In this document: piece after piece, positions 1 through 10,181 of the stretch
Layout: every line of letters starts with the position of its first letter
How positions within the stretch are numbered: the first letter of the stretch is position 1
Assembly: GCA_001839685.1 (NCBI GenBank)
Contig: MLAK01000815.1
Location: 124,001-188,000 of the forward strand
DNA: 64,000 nucleotides
DNA from: Tritrichomonas foetus
Lineage: Eukaryota; Parabasalia; Tritrichomonadida; Tritrichomonadidae
Direction of reading: 5' to 3'
Notes under the pieces: model-generated
The model's database searches: none
Told to the model about the DNA's origin: nothing
Seen by the model: the letters and a program-made list of their open reading frames with translations, nothing else
Translations under genes and position numbers: made by a program

Positions 1-252
1 TTGGATTCAGTATTGATATATGTGCTTTGAATAATCATCGTGCAATGAATATTTCTCGTGTCCGAAAAAGTTTTAACTTATTCTCCACTTTTAAAGCCAA
101 TTTAAATGTTTATGAAACTTTTCATATATGGAATAAAATCTATGATCCTTCAAATGGTGGTATTGGCTCAAATCTTTTAATTAATTTTGTTTTATTTGGT
201 TTTCAATCACGTCCTGATTTATCAGGTAATGCAGGAAGAATGTTTTTTTTTT
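1..252 (+). other. Unidentified open frame cut by the left edge and by the gap
   Basis: One forward frame stays open from the left edge to the assembly gap (about 84 codons, including HIWNKIYDPSNGGIGSN). It carries aromatic and Asn residues in a plausible coding mix, while the other frames are broken. It resembles no family I recognise. After the gap the same frame reaches a stop at 780-782, but with unknown bases between that link means little. It could be the end of a real gene or another relic like those that follow. Confidence 0.3.
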
Positions 253-734
253 NNNNNNNNNNNNNNNNNNNNNNNNNNNNNNNNNNNNNNNNNNNNNNNN
301 NNNNNNNNNNNNNNNNNNNNNNNNNNNNNNNNNNNNNNNNNNNNNNNNNNNNNNNNNNNNNNNNNNNNNNNNNNNNNNNNNNNNNNNNNNNNNNNNNNNN
401 NNNNNNNNNNNNNNNNNNNNNNNNNNNNNNNNNNNNNNNNNNNNNNNNNNNNNNNNNNNNNNNNNNNNNNNNNNNNNNNNNNNNNNNNNNNNNNNNNNNN
501 NNNNNNNNNNNNNNNNNNNNNNNNNNNNNNNNNNNNNNNNNNNNNNNNNNNNNNNNNNNNNNNNNNNNNNNNNNNNNNNNNNNNNNNNNNNNNNNNNNNN
601 NNNNNNNNNNNNNNNNNNNNNNNNNNNNNNNNNNNNNNNNNNNNNNNNNNNNNNNNNNNNNNNNNNNNNNNNNNNNNNNNNNNNNNNNNNNNNNNNNNNN
701 NNNNNNNNNNNNNNNNNNNNNNNNNNNNNNNNNN
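253..734. other. Assembly gap (run of N)
   Basis: These 482 positions are all N. The gap begins straight after a run of T, which suggests that a homopolymer or repeat stopped the assembly. Open frames that span it are artefacts. Confidence 0.99.
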
Positions 735-1139
735 AACTTAATAAATAGCACCCAGCATTTGTATATTTACGGTTTTGATTAACTATTCTGATTTAATTTA
801 AAAAGATGCAACTGTTTATGCAAGCCATTTCTCACAACATCAAATATAAGGATCGAAAAATGTTCACAGAGCACTGATGTATGAACATTTGTAATTATTT
901 CACATCCATTTTTTCATTAAATTTTATCGCTATTTATTACTAGATGCAAATAGAAATCCAAACTGGTGATGAATGGATATCCATTATATAAATATAAATA
1001 AATTATATATCATTTGTGAATGATAGGCCAGCCTATGCAGCTGCAACAACTCAACACTTAGAAATGATGAAATTCGAACAGAACATTTTACATTCGAAGA
1101 ATAAGTCTAATTATAATGTAGGTAAAAGTTAAGGATAAA
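735..1139. other. Gene-poor stretch after the gap
   Basis: All frames are frequently broken. A short piece near 1030-1110 (AYAAATTQHLEMMKFEQ) reads like protein and may be the decayed N-terminus of the GH95 relic that follows, but I cannot align it to the family. No RNA gene or repeat was seen. Confidence 0.4.
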
Positions 1140-2212
1140 ATGGTGATGCTTTGTTATGTTCCGTCGAATTCAACAATGATTCCGTGAAGGCAAAGATAAT
1201 GAAGTTAGTATTGAATGCGATGAAATTAACAAGTGAAAATGAATCAGGCGGATAATATGGTAAATATGTTTTGTTTGGTGTAATAAAATTTCCATTAGAA
1301 GATATCATAAACAAAGTAAATAACGAATTATGTTCTATATTGATGTCTTGATCGAGCAATTTCAATTGTTCAATTTGATTATCAAGGTTCAACATTAATT
1401 CTTCTATTCGAGAATATTTCATATCTTATCCAGATAATGTTATATCTTGGTTGGCCATTTTCTTGGGGCTGGTAACCTGGTGCTGTTCTTTGGATTTTTC
1501 AAAATATATTTGATTACTATTTATATACTAATGATGAAAAAATATTGTAAGAATTAATTTATACAATGATGAAAGAATGTACTGTCTTTTATGATCAGAT
1601 TATAGTTGAAGATAGAACAGGAAAATTAGTTTCTTCGCCAACTTCTTCACATGAACATGGACCTCAAACGAAAATGTTTACGAACAAGATTGAATTTAGC
1701 AACATTATCATATTCCAATTAAATATTCACGGCATTTAAATGTTGATTACGATTTAATTACAAAATGGTCTTAAAGATTTGAACGTTTTAATCCTGTAGC
1801 AAATTAAAGAAATAATATCATGAAACAACTCTTAGAAATCAAATCATCATCAAATAACACATTATTAGGGTTTTATACAGGTGATTTAATTAAAGTTGAT
1901 ACTATAGAATGGATTACTACTGCAATTATTTCATTAAAAGACAGAGGCGATGGAGAATGGGTATGAACAGGAGATGGAAATCATGAACATCAATTAATTA
2001 CATCGTGATTTGAGAATGGTATTTGCCATAGTTTATGAGATACTCATCACCATTCCAAACTGATGGTAATTTTAGCGCAATTGGATATATCAATCTTTTA
2101 CATTCATGACTTGATATCTGGAATCAAAGTCCATTTGATGGTTTTATTGCTTGTGGTTAAAGGTTGGATATGATTGTAGTGAGCATAAAGCTACAGAAAT
2201 TCGTCTTTCATA
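1140..2212 (+). pseudogene. Decayed GH95-type glycosidase (alpha-L-fucosidase family) gene
   Basis: Pieces of a glycoside hydrolase family 95 protein lie in the right order but in shifting frames with stops. The N-terminal beta domain gives LDRAISIVQFDYQGSTLI followed by REYFISYPDNVIS (about 1340-1435). The barrel gives SPTSSHEHGPQT (about 1632-1670), LGFYTGDLI (about 1868-1895), LKDRGDG (about 1936-1956), FQTDGNFSAIGYINLL (about 2058-2105) and KATEIRLS near the end. The middle third of the family is missing between about 1440 and 1590, so there is an internal deletion as well as point decay. Several expected Trp codons are TGA and expected Gln codons are TAA or TAG. GH95 enzymes normally remove alpha-1,2-fucose or galactose from glycans; this copy cannot make a protein. 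The C-terminal end is uncertain and may extend past 2212. Confidence 0.75.
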
Positions 2213-2439
2213 ACGCATTAGATAGTGAACGTATTAATCAACATGATGGTATTGCATTTTCCACAATTATAAACAATAAAAACGAAGTCATATGTTTCGA
2301 ATTAATACTGAAAACAAAATCTCATTTTCCGGTGTTTCCGACGAAAATTACATAATCACTGGATTCATCAGGAACTCCTTCACCATGCATTAACCATGAC
2401 TAATTCATTTGATTTGGCGTTTCTATGTCAGTGATTTAT

Positions 2440-2740
2440 AAACAGAATATATGAAAAAAGGAACCCTTTAGATGATACTCGATCATGGAATGCCGAAAAA
2501 TCAATTTAAATCAATGATAACTAAATTGAATGCCGAAATTTATCAAAATGCGCCCAAAGAATGTAACTTTACAATAAATTTAATGTAGTTTGATCGGCAT
2601 TCATGATGAATTCTTTACATAAAAACAAAAGTTATTCATCGTGATTTAATGTCAGTCAATGTTTTTCTTGATGATAATTATTTTCCAAAAGTGGTTGATT
2701 TGGTTCAGAATGGTCTTTTTGGAAGAAATGACTCTAATAA
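2440..2740 (+). pseudogene. Fragment of a decayed TKL-like protein kinase gene
   Basis: A hinge-like TEYMKKGTL (about 2444-2471) ends at a stop. Further on SLHKNK and, one base out of frame, VIHRDLMSVNVFLDD plus FPKVVD (about 2630-2695) give the catalytic loop with His-Arg-Asp and the metal-binding Asn, and the Asp of the DFG motif whose FG is lost. The spacing fits the tyrosine-kinase-like kinases common in trichomonads. Neither the N-lobe nor the C-lobe is recognisable. The relic follows the GH95 relic on the same strand, so this block looks like abandoned genes. Confidence 0.6.
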
Positions 2741-4224
2741 CACGACAATAAAGATAAATGTAACTTCACGCAAATTCATGAATACCAAAATCATGATTTT
2801 TCTTTTGTACAATAATTTTTGGTTATTCTTTATCAATGTAATATGATCTAGAAGGAAATCATGGCATTGATTGCTAATAATCTTCGTGATACAAAACTAC
2901 ATCTGACATTAAGAATCATAGTAATTGCACAAGGAACAGATAATAACTCAAAATCAAAACTTTATGTTCTTATTCTTAAACTTCTCAAAAATAAGATGTC
3001 AAGAAATTCGATTAATAAGAAATGACAAAATAAACAAGTTTCTTCCCAGCTCTGCAAACAATAAAATAATAATTATTTGATGAAACAACAGATCTGATTA
3101 TCGATATTATAAAAAATCTCCTCGACAGAAGCACAATTGAATTTTTCTGGATATTTTTTTATTGAAATTTAACTGAATCTTTTTTAGTTTGTTTGTTTTG
3201 TTTGTTTAGCTCGTACGTAAGCAACTTGTATTTAGTTTGTTAAACTTTCTTGGGATTTCAAGATTAAGAAGACAAATCATTAATTAATTAATGATCGAAT
3301 TTGATATCTATCTAAATTTATAGGCAAAAGCAATGAAAAATATTTTTCTGATGGAATTAATGTTATTGATCATTTTCTTCGTATTAAAGTTGGAATTTCT
3401 TTCGTTCGAAAATTTCTATACATTCCGTAATCATATAAAATAAATTGAATGTAGTAAAAAATAATCACAATTCAAAAAGTTCTCTCAATTTTTATTTTGA
3501 ATGATACTATTGAAACATATTTTGAGTGCTTTTTGATCGGTGAGACTACATCCTTAATATGAATTTTCCTCTCAGACTAGTTCATTTTAGACAACACAAT
3601 AAAGAACGCAAAAGAATACATATTTAAATAAAAAAATAAAGTTTTAACATTAATTTATATTTGATAAGAACTTTTGAATGATGTATCTCACAAATTTTGA
3701 TATAACTTTCCTCCAAATATTTTATTTTTTTTTTTTTATCGACAACAAAAACGCATGTTATTTAGTATCATGGGGAATAGAGATGATTGGAAAAAAGAAT
3801 TCCGCTAAATTTAGCGGGAACAAGAATTTTTTAAATATATTCACAATAATTGAATAATTTTTAATTCAATTTCTTTTTTACGTCTTTTCAATTCTTTTTA
3901 CTTTCTTTTAATTTTTTTGAATTGATCATTATCAAATTTGTGAAATAAGAGAATCTATCAATTTTTCAGAGAATGTTTATATATTTACCAATTTATAAAT
4001 AATTTCATAATTCCTAATATTTCCAGTTAAGTTATTAGTAGCATGAAAGAATGGCTTTATCCATATATAAGAATTGAAAATACTATTGAATATTTTCTAT
4101 TTTTTTAACGTTTTTGAATAATATTCACAATTATTTTCAATGAAATAATATCCGAATTCAATCTATCATACATTCAATTTTGAGATCAGAAATATTTTTT
4201 TCCACAGAAGCTTGTCTCCCAAGA
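2741..4224. other. Intergenic region, very AT-rich
   Basis: No convincing coding frame. A few protein-like scraps in shifting frames at about 2860-3050 may belong to the kinase relic. The rest is A and T runs plus one GC-rich palindrome listed separately. The last 200 bases should contain the promoter of the exportin-like gene. Confidence 0.5.
3802..3817. repeat. Perfect 16-bp palindrome
   Basis: CCGCTAAATTTAGCGG is a perfect palindrome and pairing extends outward with one mismatch. It stands out because the surroundings hold almost no G or C. It lies about 400 bp upstream of the exportin-like start; it may be a hairpin or a dimeric binding site. Confidence 0.5.
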
Positions 4225-5616
4225 ATGGAACAAATCATCGAAAATACGATTCAGAGTTTAAGGTCATCTGATTATGAACGACAGTCGCTTGCAAATAATA
4301 CTTTATTGTGCTGGGCAAGAAGTCCTGATTTCCCCATCACATGTTTAAAATTGATTAGTTCAACAAAACATATTTATGTTCGATATTTTTCACTTAAAAT
4401 CTTTGCCAAATATATTTCAACATATTGGAAAGTCTTGAACGATGATTTAAAATCGCTTGTCAAATGCTTTTTCCTAAATTGGTATGAAAACGCTTCTCAT
4501 GCTCATCGACAATTCTATAATGATATTAAATCGACCAAATATTTAATGAATGGCGATCATCTTCAAGCCATGCCTTCATCAGATTATACAGAAAAAACTA
4601 TCATTAGTTTATTTGATAGAATTATTGCTATTATTGCTTTATATGAATTTCCGCAAAATTGGGAAACATTTTTTGTTGATTTGTTATTTATTGATCGAGG
4701 GTCGGATAATTTTTATCGAAATATTGAAGTAATTTTCCAATATGTAAAAGAATTGGAAACATGCAACTATTTAGATGATATTCGATTAGATCAACTTAAA
4801 ATGTTATTCGTATCTTATAGCGATATTTTGATTCCTATTGTTGAGCTCCTGATTACAGACAATTATTATATTTCATATGGATTCACTATATTATCTGTAC
4901 TAAATCAATGGAGTGGAAATGCAAAATTTATCACAGAAAACATTTTTAATCATCTAATCGATACTTTAATAAATATCAATGAAAAAGAATTTTTCACATC
5001 GAATAAAGAAGAAATATTCCAATTAGCAACCATGATTTTATCAAATTATATGTTATGCTCGCCAGAACACTATAAAGATAAATTCTTTCTTCGATTTTTA
5101 ATCAATAGATTTATTTTAATTTCCGAATTCACACTCAATATGATGAATGTATTACTAAAAGTATTAGAATGTTGTGTAGATGAAATAGATTACCTTTTCT
5201 TAAATTGTCAAGATGGAAGCAATTTAATAGATGAGTTAAGTGCTTCTAATTTCGTAAAACTTTTAGGAATGACACTGTTGGAATCACCACATGATATTTA
5301 TGCCGATGAGTTTTGGCTTCTTTGGCAAAAAATAATGATCAAACTGTTCCAAAACCATCTTGAAGAATCTTTTCAAATAAGTACAATTTCATCCATTATA
5401 CTGCCACTCTTACCTCTGATTGGTAATAAACTTGCAGAATACTTAATTCCAAATATTCTAAATGGACGATTTTCAATGAATGAATCGCTTTTATTTTTTA
5501 ATGTTTTAAAAAGCGTCTTTCCTTCTTTCTTGAATATGGCAATTGCTTTATCACAAGAATCACCATCCCTTTCCTACTTTATTTCTTTGATTGTTTGTAA
5601 AGATAATAAAAATTAA
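4225..5616 (+). CDS. Exportin/importin-beta-like HEAT-repeat protein
   Basis: The product is 463 residues from the first ATG; the frame is open about 15 codons upstream but without an ATG. The start (MEQIIENTIQSLRSSDYE, then RQSLANNTLL and a long helical stretch with YVRYFSLKIFAKYI) looks like an importin-beta N-terminal domain, the Ran-binding end of karyopherins. FPQNWETFFVDLL (about residues 140-152) matches the Xpo1-like motif after it. The rest is helical repeats. Family members usually exceed 900 residues, so this is about half length. No continuation is visible after the stop. Likely role: nuclear transport receptor or a shortened relative; the assignment rests on pattern only. Confidence 0.55.
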   Translation: MEQIIENTIQSLRSSDYERQSLANNTLLCWARSPDFPITCLKLISSTKHIYVRYFSLKIFAKYISTYWKVLNDDLKSLVKCFFLNWYENASHAHRQFYNDIKSTKYLMNGDHLQAMPSSDYTEKTIISLFDRIIAIIALYEFPQNWETFFVDLLFIDRGSDNFYRNIEVIFQYVKELETCNYLDDIRLDQLKMLFVSYSDILIPIVELLITDNYYISYGFTILSVLNQWSGNAKFITENIFNHLIDTLININEKEFFTSNKEEIFQLATMILSNYMLCSPEHYKDKFFLRFLINRFILISEFTLNMMNVLLKVLECCVDEIDYLFLNCQDGSNLIDELSASNFVKLLGMTLLESPHDIYADEFWLLWQKIMIKLFQNHLEESFQISTISSIILPLLPLIGNKLAEYLIPNILNGRFSMNESLLFFNVLKSVFPSFLNMAIALSQESPSLSYFISLIVCKDNKN

Positions 5617-6152
5617 ATCATTCATAACTATTATTATTCTCTTTATATTTTTTCTACAATATAATTGTGAATTTTCTGTTACCAAATAAAGATGTGGTTT
5701 TCTCTTTATTTCTATTATCGTATTTTAATCAAGATGCAATGAAATTGGCAGGTCAAAATGTAGAATATCCAAAAAACTATAATGTGAATTTCCATAAATA
5801 ATGAGTTTTTTCATAAGATTAGCAATATTTAATAATTCTTTCTTAATTAATATGAAGGACCAACAAATGAAACATATGAATTTCCATTAATAATGAGTTC
5901 TTTCAGAATATTAGTATTATTTAATGTTGTTTGAGATCAACTTTTTCTATTTCTGTTTTAATTTATAATTCTAATAGTGTGAGTTTCTTTTCTGCGTTTA
6001 TGTATCTTTGAAATTTTTTAAATAAAAGATTGCTTCTATGAATTTTGCAACAGTGACTGCTGATGGAATTTAAATAATTAAATCACCTTGTGAAATTATT
6101 ATTTTATTCAATGAAATTACTTTCCATGAAAAGATATTTACATTTCAGAAAT
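5617..6152. other. Intergenic region between convergent genes
   Basis: The exportin-like gene and the mannosyltransferase gene end towards each other here. The stretch holds an imperfect direct repeat: a block with aatttccat, aataatgag and ttttca or ctttca occurs near 5788-5815 and again near 5878-5905. No coding frame or RNA gene is seen. Confidence 0.5.
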
Positions 6153-7655
6153 TTAGAAGTGAAAATCATCGAAGAAATTTTCTACTAGATTTTTATGCCT
6201 TTCGTCACCATATCTCCACAACTTTGTCCAAACCAATTTCATAATTTGAATTTCACTGAGGTAATCTCCATAAAGGAAAGGCTTCCAATAAATAAAACCA
6301 TAAATACTAAAAAATGACGCGAACAATATAATGAGTTTGTGATTATCGAAACAATAACAAAAATTGATAATTCCAAAAATCAGCGCAATTTGATAATGAT
6401 ACAAAAATGTTGTTCGTTTAACAAAATAAAAAGGAAAATAAGCAAAAATCCATCCTAAAATGGAAATCAATCCAATATTGTTTGATGTTATAAAAAGTCC
6501 ATTAATCAAACTCGTCAAAAATTGTGTAATAAAAGAAATCCGAGGAGAACTTTTCTTTGATTTTTTATAAATTTCATATATTTGTTTGAAAAAAGAAAAT
6601 AGTAGCAGAGAAATTTGAATAATTCGTATAATCAATCCAAGTAAAACGGAATAATAAACAAAAACATTTCCCATGCAATTAATTTGGCTGTTTCCATCTT
6701 CATTAATCCACATTCCAACCCAGATTCCTCTCAAAAAAGGCCATGATGAAGGATGGCTCATATATGGATGAAATTGTTTGTTTCTTTGATTGATTCGATT
6801 CATTGAAAAAAATGTTGTGATTGCATCTTTTAGATAATTTGTTGAGTTATTCGATTGTTTGTCTTGAAAAGAAGAATGAATGAAACATAAATCATGGGTA
6901 GGATTGGGTAACATTTTCAAATGAATTATAAACATAGTAATTAAAATGGAAAATGAAACGAAAACCATAACAATTATGTTAAAAATTGATGAAAAGTTGA
7001 TTTTCGTTAGTTTTCCGATGATTGTAAAAGGAATCAACGAAAATGCAGTCATTTTGCAACTTATACATAATCCTAAAGATACGCCAAGTAAACAATGATG
7101 GAAAAAATGAATAAAAAAATTCACGAAAAATTCTTTTTTGGAATTTGATGTAGTTTCTGAGAAGTTTGAGATATTAATTGATAGTAAAAGAAGATGGAAT
7201 GAGACAAAAAAGTGTTGAATTCCTTCAATTAAAATAAATTTGCTTTGACTGATGAGAGAATGTTCAAAGATTAATAAAAAAGATCCAAAAAGTGATCCAA
7301 AAGACGATAAATTGATATTTTTCAGCATAACAAAAATAAATACAGGAACAAAAGATGTTAAAATTGCTGGAATAATTCGAAGAAAAACGTAATATTCATT
7401 ACAATATTGAGAATTTGGATTTTGAAACGAAAGTGATCCATCATACTGTGTGATTGAAGAGAAAAAGTAAAGAAGTAATTTACAAGTAGGTGGATGAATG
7501 TCAAAAAAGTAATTCCCATCATGATAATCATTTATAAATTGCCCAAAATGGAATTCATCAAATACAACACAATCAGGATAAGAAATCTTCCATATTCTTA
7601 CAGAAAACGAAAGGGCAAATATCAAGAGAATTGCTAAAACATCAAAAAAGTTCAT
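6153..7655 (-). CDS. Protein O-mannosyltransferase-like (GT39) without MIR domains
   Basis: The product is 500 residues with about ten membrane segments. Near the N-terminus, YPDCVVFDEFHFGQFINDY and FDIHPPTCKLLLYF contain the Asp-Glu pair and the HPP motif of PMT enzymes, which use dolichyl-phosphate mannose in the ER to put mannose on Ser or Thr. The C-terminal half has HPSSWPFLRGIW and RTTFLYHYQIALIFG, matching the conserved PMT C-terminal region. Yeast and animal PMTs are about 750-900 residues with luminal MIR domains; here only about 60 residues sit in that place, so MIR is absent, as in bacterial PMTs. The start is the first ATG of the frame. Another GT-C family is possible but less likely. 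Confidence 0.8.
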   Translation of the reverse strand: MNFFDVLAILLIFALSFSVRIWKISYPDCVVFDEFHFGQFINDYHDGNYFFDIHPPTCKLLLYFFSSITQYDGSLSFQNPNSQYCNEYYVFLRIIPAILTSFVPVFIFVMLKNINLSSFGSLFGSFLLIFEHSLISQSKFILIEGIQHFFVSFHLLLLSINISNFSETTSNSKKEFFVNFFIHFFHHCLLGVSLGLCISCKMTAFSLIPFTIIGKLTKINFSSIFNIIVMVFVSFSILITMFIIHLKMLPNPTHDLCFIHSSFQDKQSNNSTNYLKDAITTFFSMNRINQRNKQFHPYMSHPSSWPFLRGIWVGMWINEDGNSQINCMGNVFVYYSVLLGLIIRIIQISLLLFSFFKQIYEIYKKSKKSSPRISFITQFLTSLINGLFITSNNIGLISILGWIFAYFPFYFVKRTTFLYHYQIALIFGIINFCYCFDNHKLIILFASFFSIYGFIYWKPFLYGDYLSEIQIMKLVWTKLWRYGDERHKNLVENFFDDFHF

Positions 7656-8038
7656 TCATTTTCAATAAAATTAAATAGTTTATATAACAGTTTTCAATAA
7701 TTTGTGATCATAGAAATTTTTTTAAAGAATATAATAAATCCATCATTATCTTGGTAACTCTGCTAATGAAAATCTAAATTCCTGTTATTATATATTAAAA
7801 AACATAAAGGGTGTTATCAGAGTACAATCTTCTGAGAGTTGTGTAGTTTGATGTGGAAAATAATTATTATTGAGGTTACCTCATTGGTAATGTTTCATTT
7901 AGTCTCTCATATGATTGAAAAACTCATCACGGAAAGTAAAGCAAAGAGGAATGAGGATATTCATATAATTTCATTCTCAAAATAAATAATAAGTTTGAAA
8001 ATATTGATATATATTTTATAATATATTAAAACATTCAC
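7656..8038. other. Intergenic region
   Basis: Lies between two reverse-strand genes, so it should hold the promoter of the mannosyltransferase gene (near 7656-7750) and the 3' end of the coiled-coil gene. No coding frame, repeat or RNA gene is seen. Confidence 0.5.
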
Positions 8039-8287
8039 TTATTCATACATTTTTTTCCTTGATGATTTTCTTCCGTTTCCAGTTTTTGGTTTAACAATAT
8101 TTTGTGCATCCATTTTTAATTCAAGTCGAAGTCTTTCTGGACATTTTTTATAATCTGCGAATTTTAACCGAGTTCGATGTGTGAAAATCGAATCTTTTCT
8201 CTCAACAATAGGTAACATCACAGTTTGTTTCTTTTTCTGTTTTGGTGATTGTAATTTTGAAGTTAGCTGATTTTTTAAATTAATCAT
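8039..8287 (-). CDS. C-terminal piece of a coiled-coil protein, separated by a frameshift
   Basis: This 82-residue frame overlaps the end of the upstream 386-residue frame by 8 bases. It is basic and reads like a protein tail (LKNQLTSKLQSPKQKKK, then KKCPERLRLELKMDAQNIV). In its own frame the codon just before the ATG is TAA, so translation from upstream would need a one-base shift; dropping one A from the AAA at the junction joins both frames exactly. I read it as the C-terminus of the same gene, not an independent gene. A free-standing short gene is the alternative. Confidence 0.5.
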   Translation of the reverse strand: MINLKNQLTSKLQSPKQKKKQTVMLPIVERKDSIFTHRTRLKFADYKKCPERLRLELKMDAQNIVKPKTGNGRKSSRKKMYE

Positions 8288-9440
8288 TTACTTTCAAAGC
8301 TGCTTGTTTTTCCATTTCTAATGTTTCGAGTTTTCTAGCCCAATTCATTTCGCCTGCTTCGACTTCTTTTCTATGTTTTTCTAAAATTTGTTCATATTCT
8401 GCTTTCATTACTTGTGCTGCACGTTTTCTAGCAATCTCTGTTTCTATTTTCTGTAGTTTATCCGCTTTTATTTTCATTGCTTTAGCATCAATAAATTTAT
8501 GAGCAATAGCATACGCTTTTTGTTGTTGACGAATTTGTAGAAGTTCAACTGAAGGCTTCGTAAAAGGAATCATTGCTTCAGGTTGTTCCCATTTTTCTTT
8601 AAATGAGCGAATGTCACTCTCTTGAGATTGTTGAAGGGTTTCACGTCTTAATCTTTCGATTTCTTTTTGTTGTTCGATAATTTCATTCCAATGAGCTTCA
8701 ATTTGTTTTTGTGATGCTTTTGCTAGATCGAGTCTGTTTTTAATTGTTTCAGTCGAAGTTTTATCCTCCATCAAACTACTATCAGCCTTGATTGATTGGG
8801 CTAATATGGCAATTGCATTTTCTAATGCATCAGCTCGATCGTAATCTTCGTTCAACATAGCAATAACTGTGTCACGGCGGGCCAACGATATGACATCATT
8901 TCTTATTTGATATTCTGGAATGATTCCTTTTTTTATCAATCGATCAAGTGCAAACTTTATTTCCTCTTGATCAACAAAATGTGTGTCTATGGGTGGAACT
9001 GGCCTAACTGGCTGAGACCTACTTTTATTTCGGCTATTTTTCGAATTGGCTTTATTATTATAATGATTATTTTTATTATCATTGAAATTTCGATCATTTG
9101 AATCACTGAAATTACCGGGATTATCTGTGTCACTTTTTTCAGCTAAAGGCGATTTTACTGAGGTAATTAAAAGCGGTTGAATATTCACTGAATTTCCAAA
9201 AACGTAAGAAAGAGGCGATCGTGGGGGTGATGAACTTTCTGAGAGTTCTGGAAGTGAAATTGCGAGAGTTTTGCTTTTTTTAGGGGAATTCGAAATTGGC
9301 GGCAAATTGTTCATTTGAGAATTTTCGCTACTCGGCTGAAGTTGTTCACTTAAGTTTTTTGTAAGTTTTGCTAATTCGTCATCGGGTTCATTGGTGAAAA
9401 TGATATCATCATTCTCGGAAACTTCTCCTTTTTCTTCCAT
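8280..9440 (-). CDS. Coiled-coil protein of unknown function, main part
   Basis: The product is 386 residues. The first 150 are polar and low in complexity (Ser, Asn, Pro), the rest strongly helical. A compact conserved-looking module (about residues 158-212) contains KKGIIPEYQIRNDVISLARR and MLNEDYDRADALENAIAIL, followed by long coiled coil with KQKEIERL-type heptads and an Arg/Lys-rich end. Such proteins are common in trichomonads, where they are often assumed to be cytoskeletal; I cannot name a function. The stop comes eight bases after the next frame opens, so the natural protein probably has about 80 more residues. Confidence 0.7.
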   Translation of the reverse strand: MEEKGEVSENDDIIFTNEPDDELAKLTKNLSEQLQPSSENSQMNNLPPISNSPKKSKTLAISLPELSESSSPPRSPLSYVFGNSVNIQPLLITSVKSPLAEKSDTDNPGNFSDSNDRNFNDNKNNHYNNKANSKNSRNKSRSQPVRPVPPIDTHFVDQEEIKFALDRLIKKGIIPEYQIRNDVISLARRDTVIAMLNEDYDRADALENAIAILAQSIKADSSLMEDKTSTETIKNRLDLAKASQKQIEAHWNEIIEQQKEIERLRRETLQQSQESDIRSFKEKWEQPEAMIPFTKPSVELLQIRQQQKAYAIAHKFIDAKAMKIKADKLQKIETEIARKRAAQVMKAEYEQILEKHRKEVEAGEMNWARKLETLEMEKQAALKVND

Positions 9441-10181
9441 TGAGGAAATTTAACGAGCTCTATGGAAAATATTTCTGAATATATTTGGTCAAAAATCACA
9501 TCATCTGTGAAGATCTCAAAAACGATATTCATCTTATTCCTAATTCCTAATTCCTAAAATTCTCTTATACTTTTCTCTATAAATTACTAATTTAGCATGT
9601 AATTATCTTTTGAATTTAAGACAAAGTGAATCAGAATTGTAAATTTGTTTTAATCAGAGACAACTTGATAGGATAAGTATAGTCTTAAATTATTAAGTGT
9701 CTATAGTTCAATATTCATTGTAACAAACAAAATCAATAAAAAAGGTTCCCAACTTCACAGCAGAGAGGAAAAAATTATGTACAGATAAATAAGCTTAGCA
9801 TTAGATATTAATTTTGTAACAGTAGATAAAATCACAAAAATGAAGTAGAAAATACGAATGTTAGTTTGACTACACAGTAATAAATCATCTTCTTGTTGTT
9901 TCTGAATTATCAATATTGAAAAACTTGACAAGAAAACATTTCAAAGTGACACAAATAAAATTTCGTATGGTGTTTTTCAATACCATCTTGTGGAGATATT
10001 TTATCTCTTAAGCACTTTGAAAAATGATCAAAAGCATGTCATTTTACCAATTTAGATCTCAAGGAATGAAAAATCATTGTAGTTTGTGATGATTTGTTTG
10101 AATGCATTGAATACTTATTCTATTGAATATTTTATTTCTTTACTGAACAATGTCTCATTTCATTTTTTTGGAAAGAATTCT
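9441..10181. other. Intergenic region between divergent genes
   Basis: Upstream of both the coiled-coil gene and the GH129 gene. It contains a short tandem array of the 7-mer TTCCTAA (about 9537-9557). The GH129 frame is open back to a possible ATG at 10089. No other gene seen. Confidence 0.45.

Noticed and set aside
1129..1422. A 97-codon reverse-strand frame
   Set aside because: It is antisense to the GH95 relic, whose REYFISYPDNV block lies on the forward strand just to the right; the reverse reading shows no family.
1560..2212. A reassigned genetic code (TGA as Trp, TAA/TAG as Gln)
   Set aside because: Intact genes of the window use TGG for Trp and end normally at TAA, TAG or TGA, and the relic also has frameshifts and a deletion.
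2164..2846. Two short forward frames inside the relic zone
   Set aside because: They are fragments of decayed genes; the second contains the kinase catalytic loop already listed under the kinase relic.
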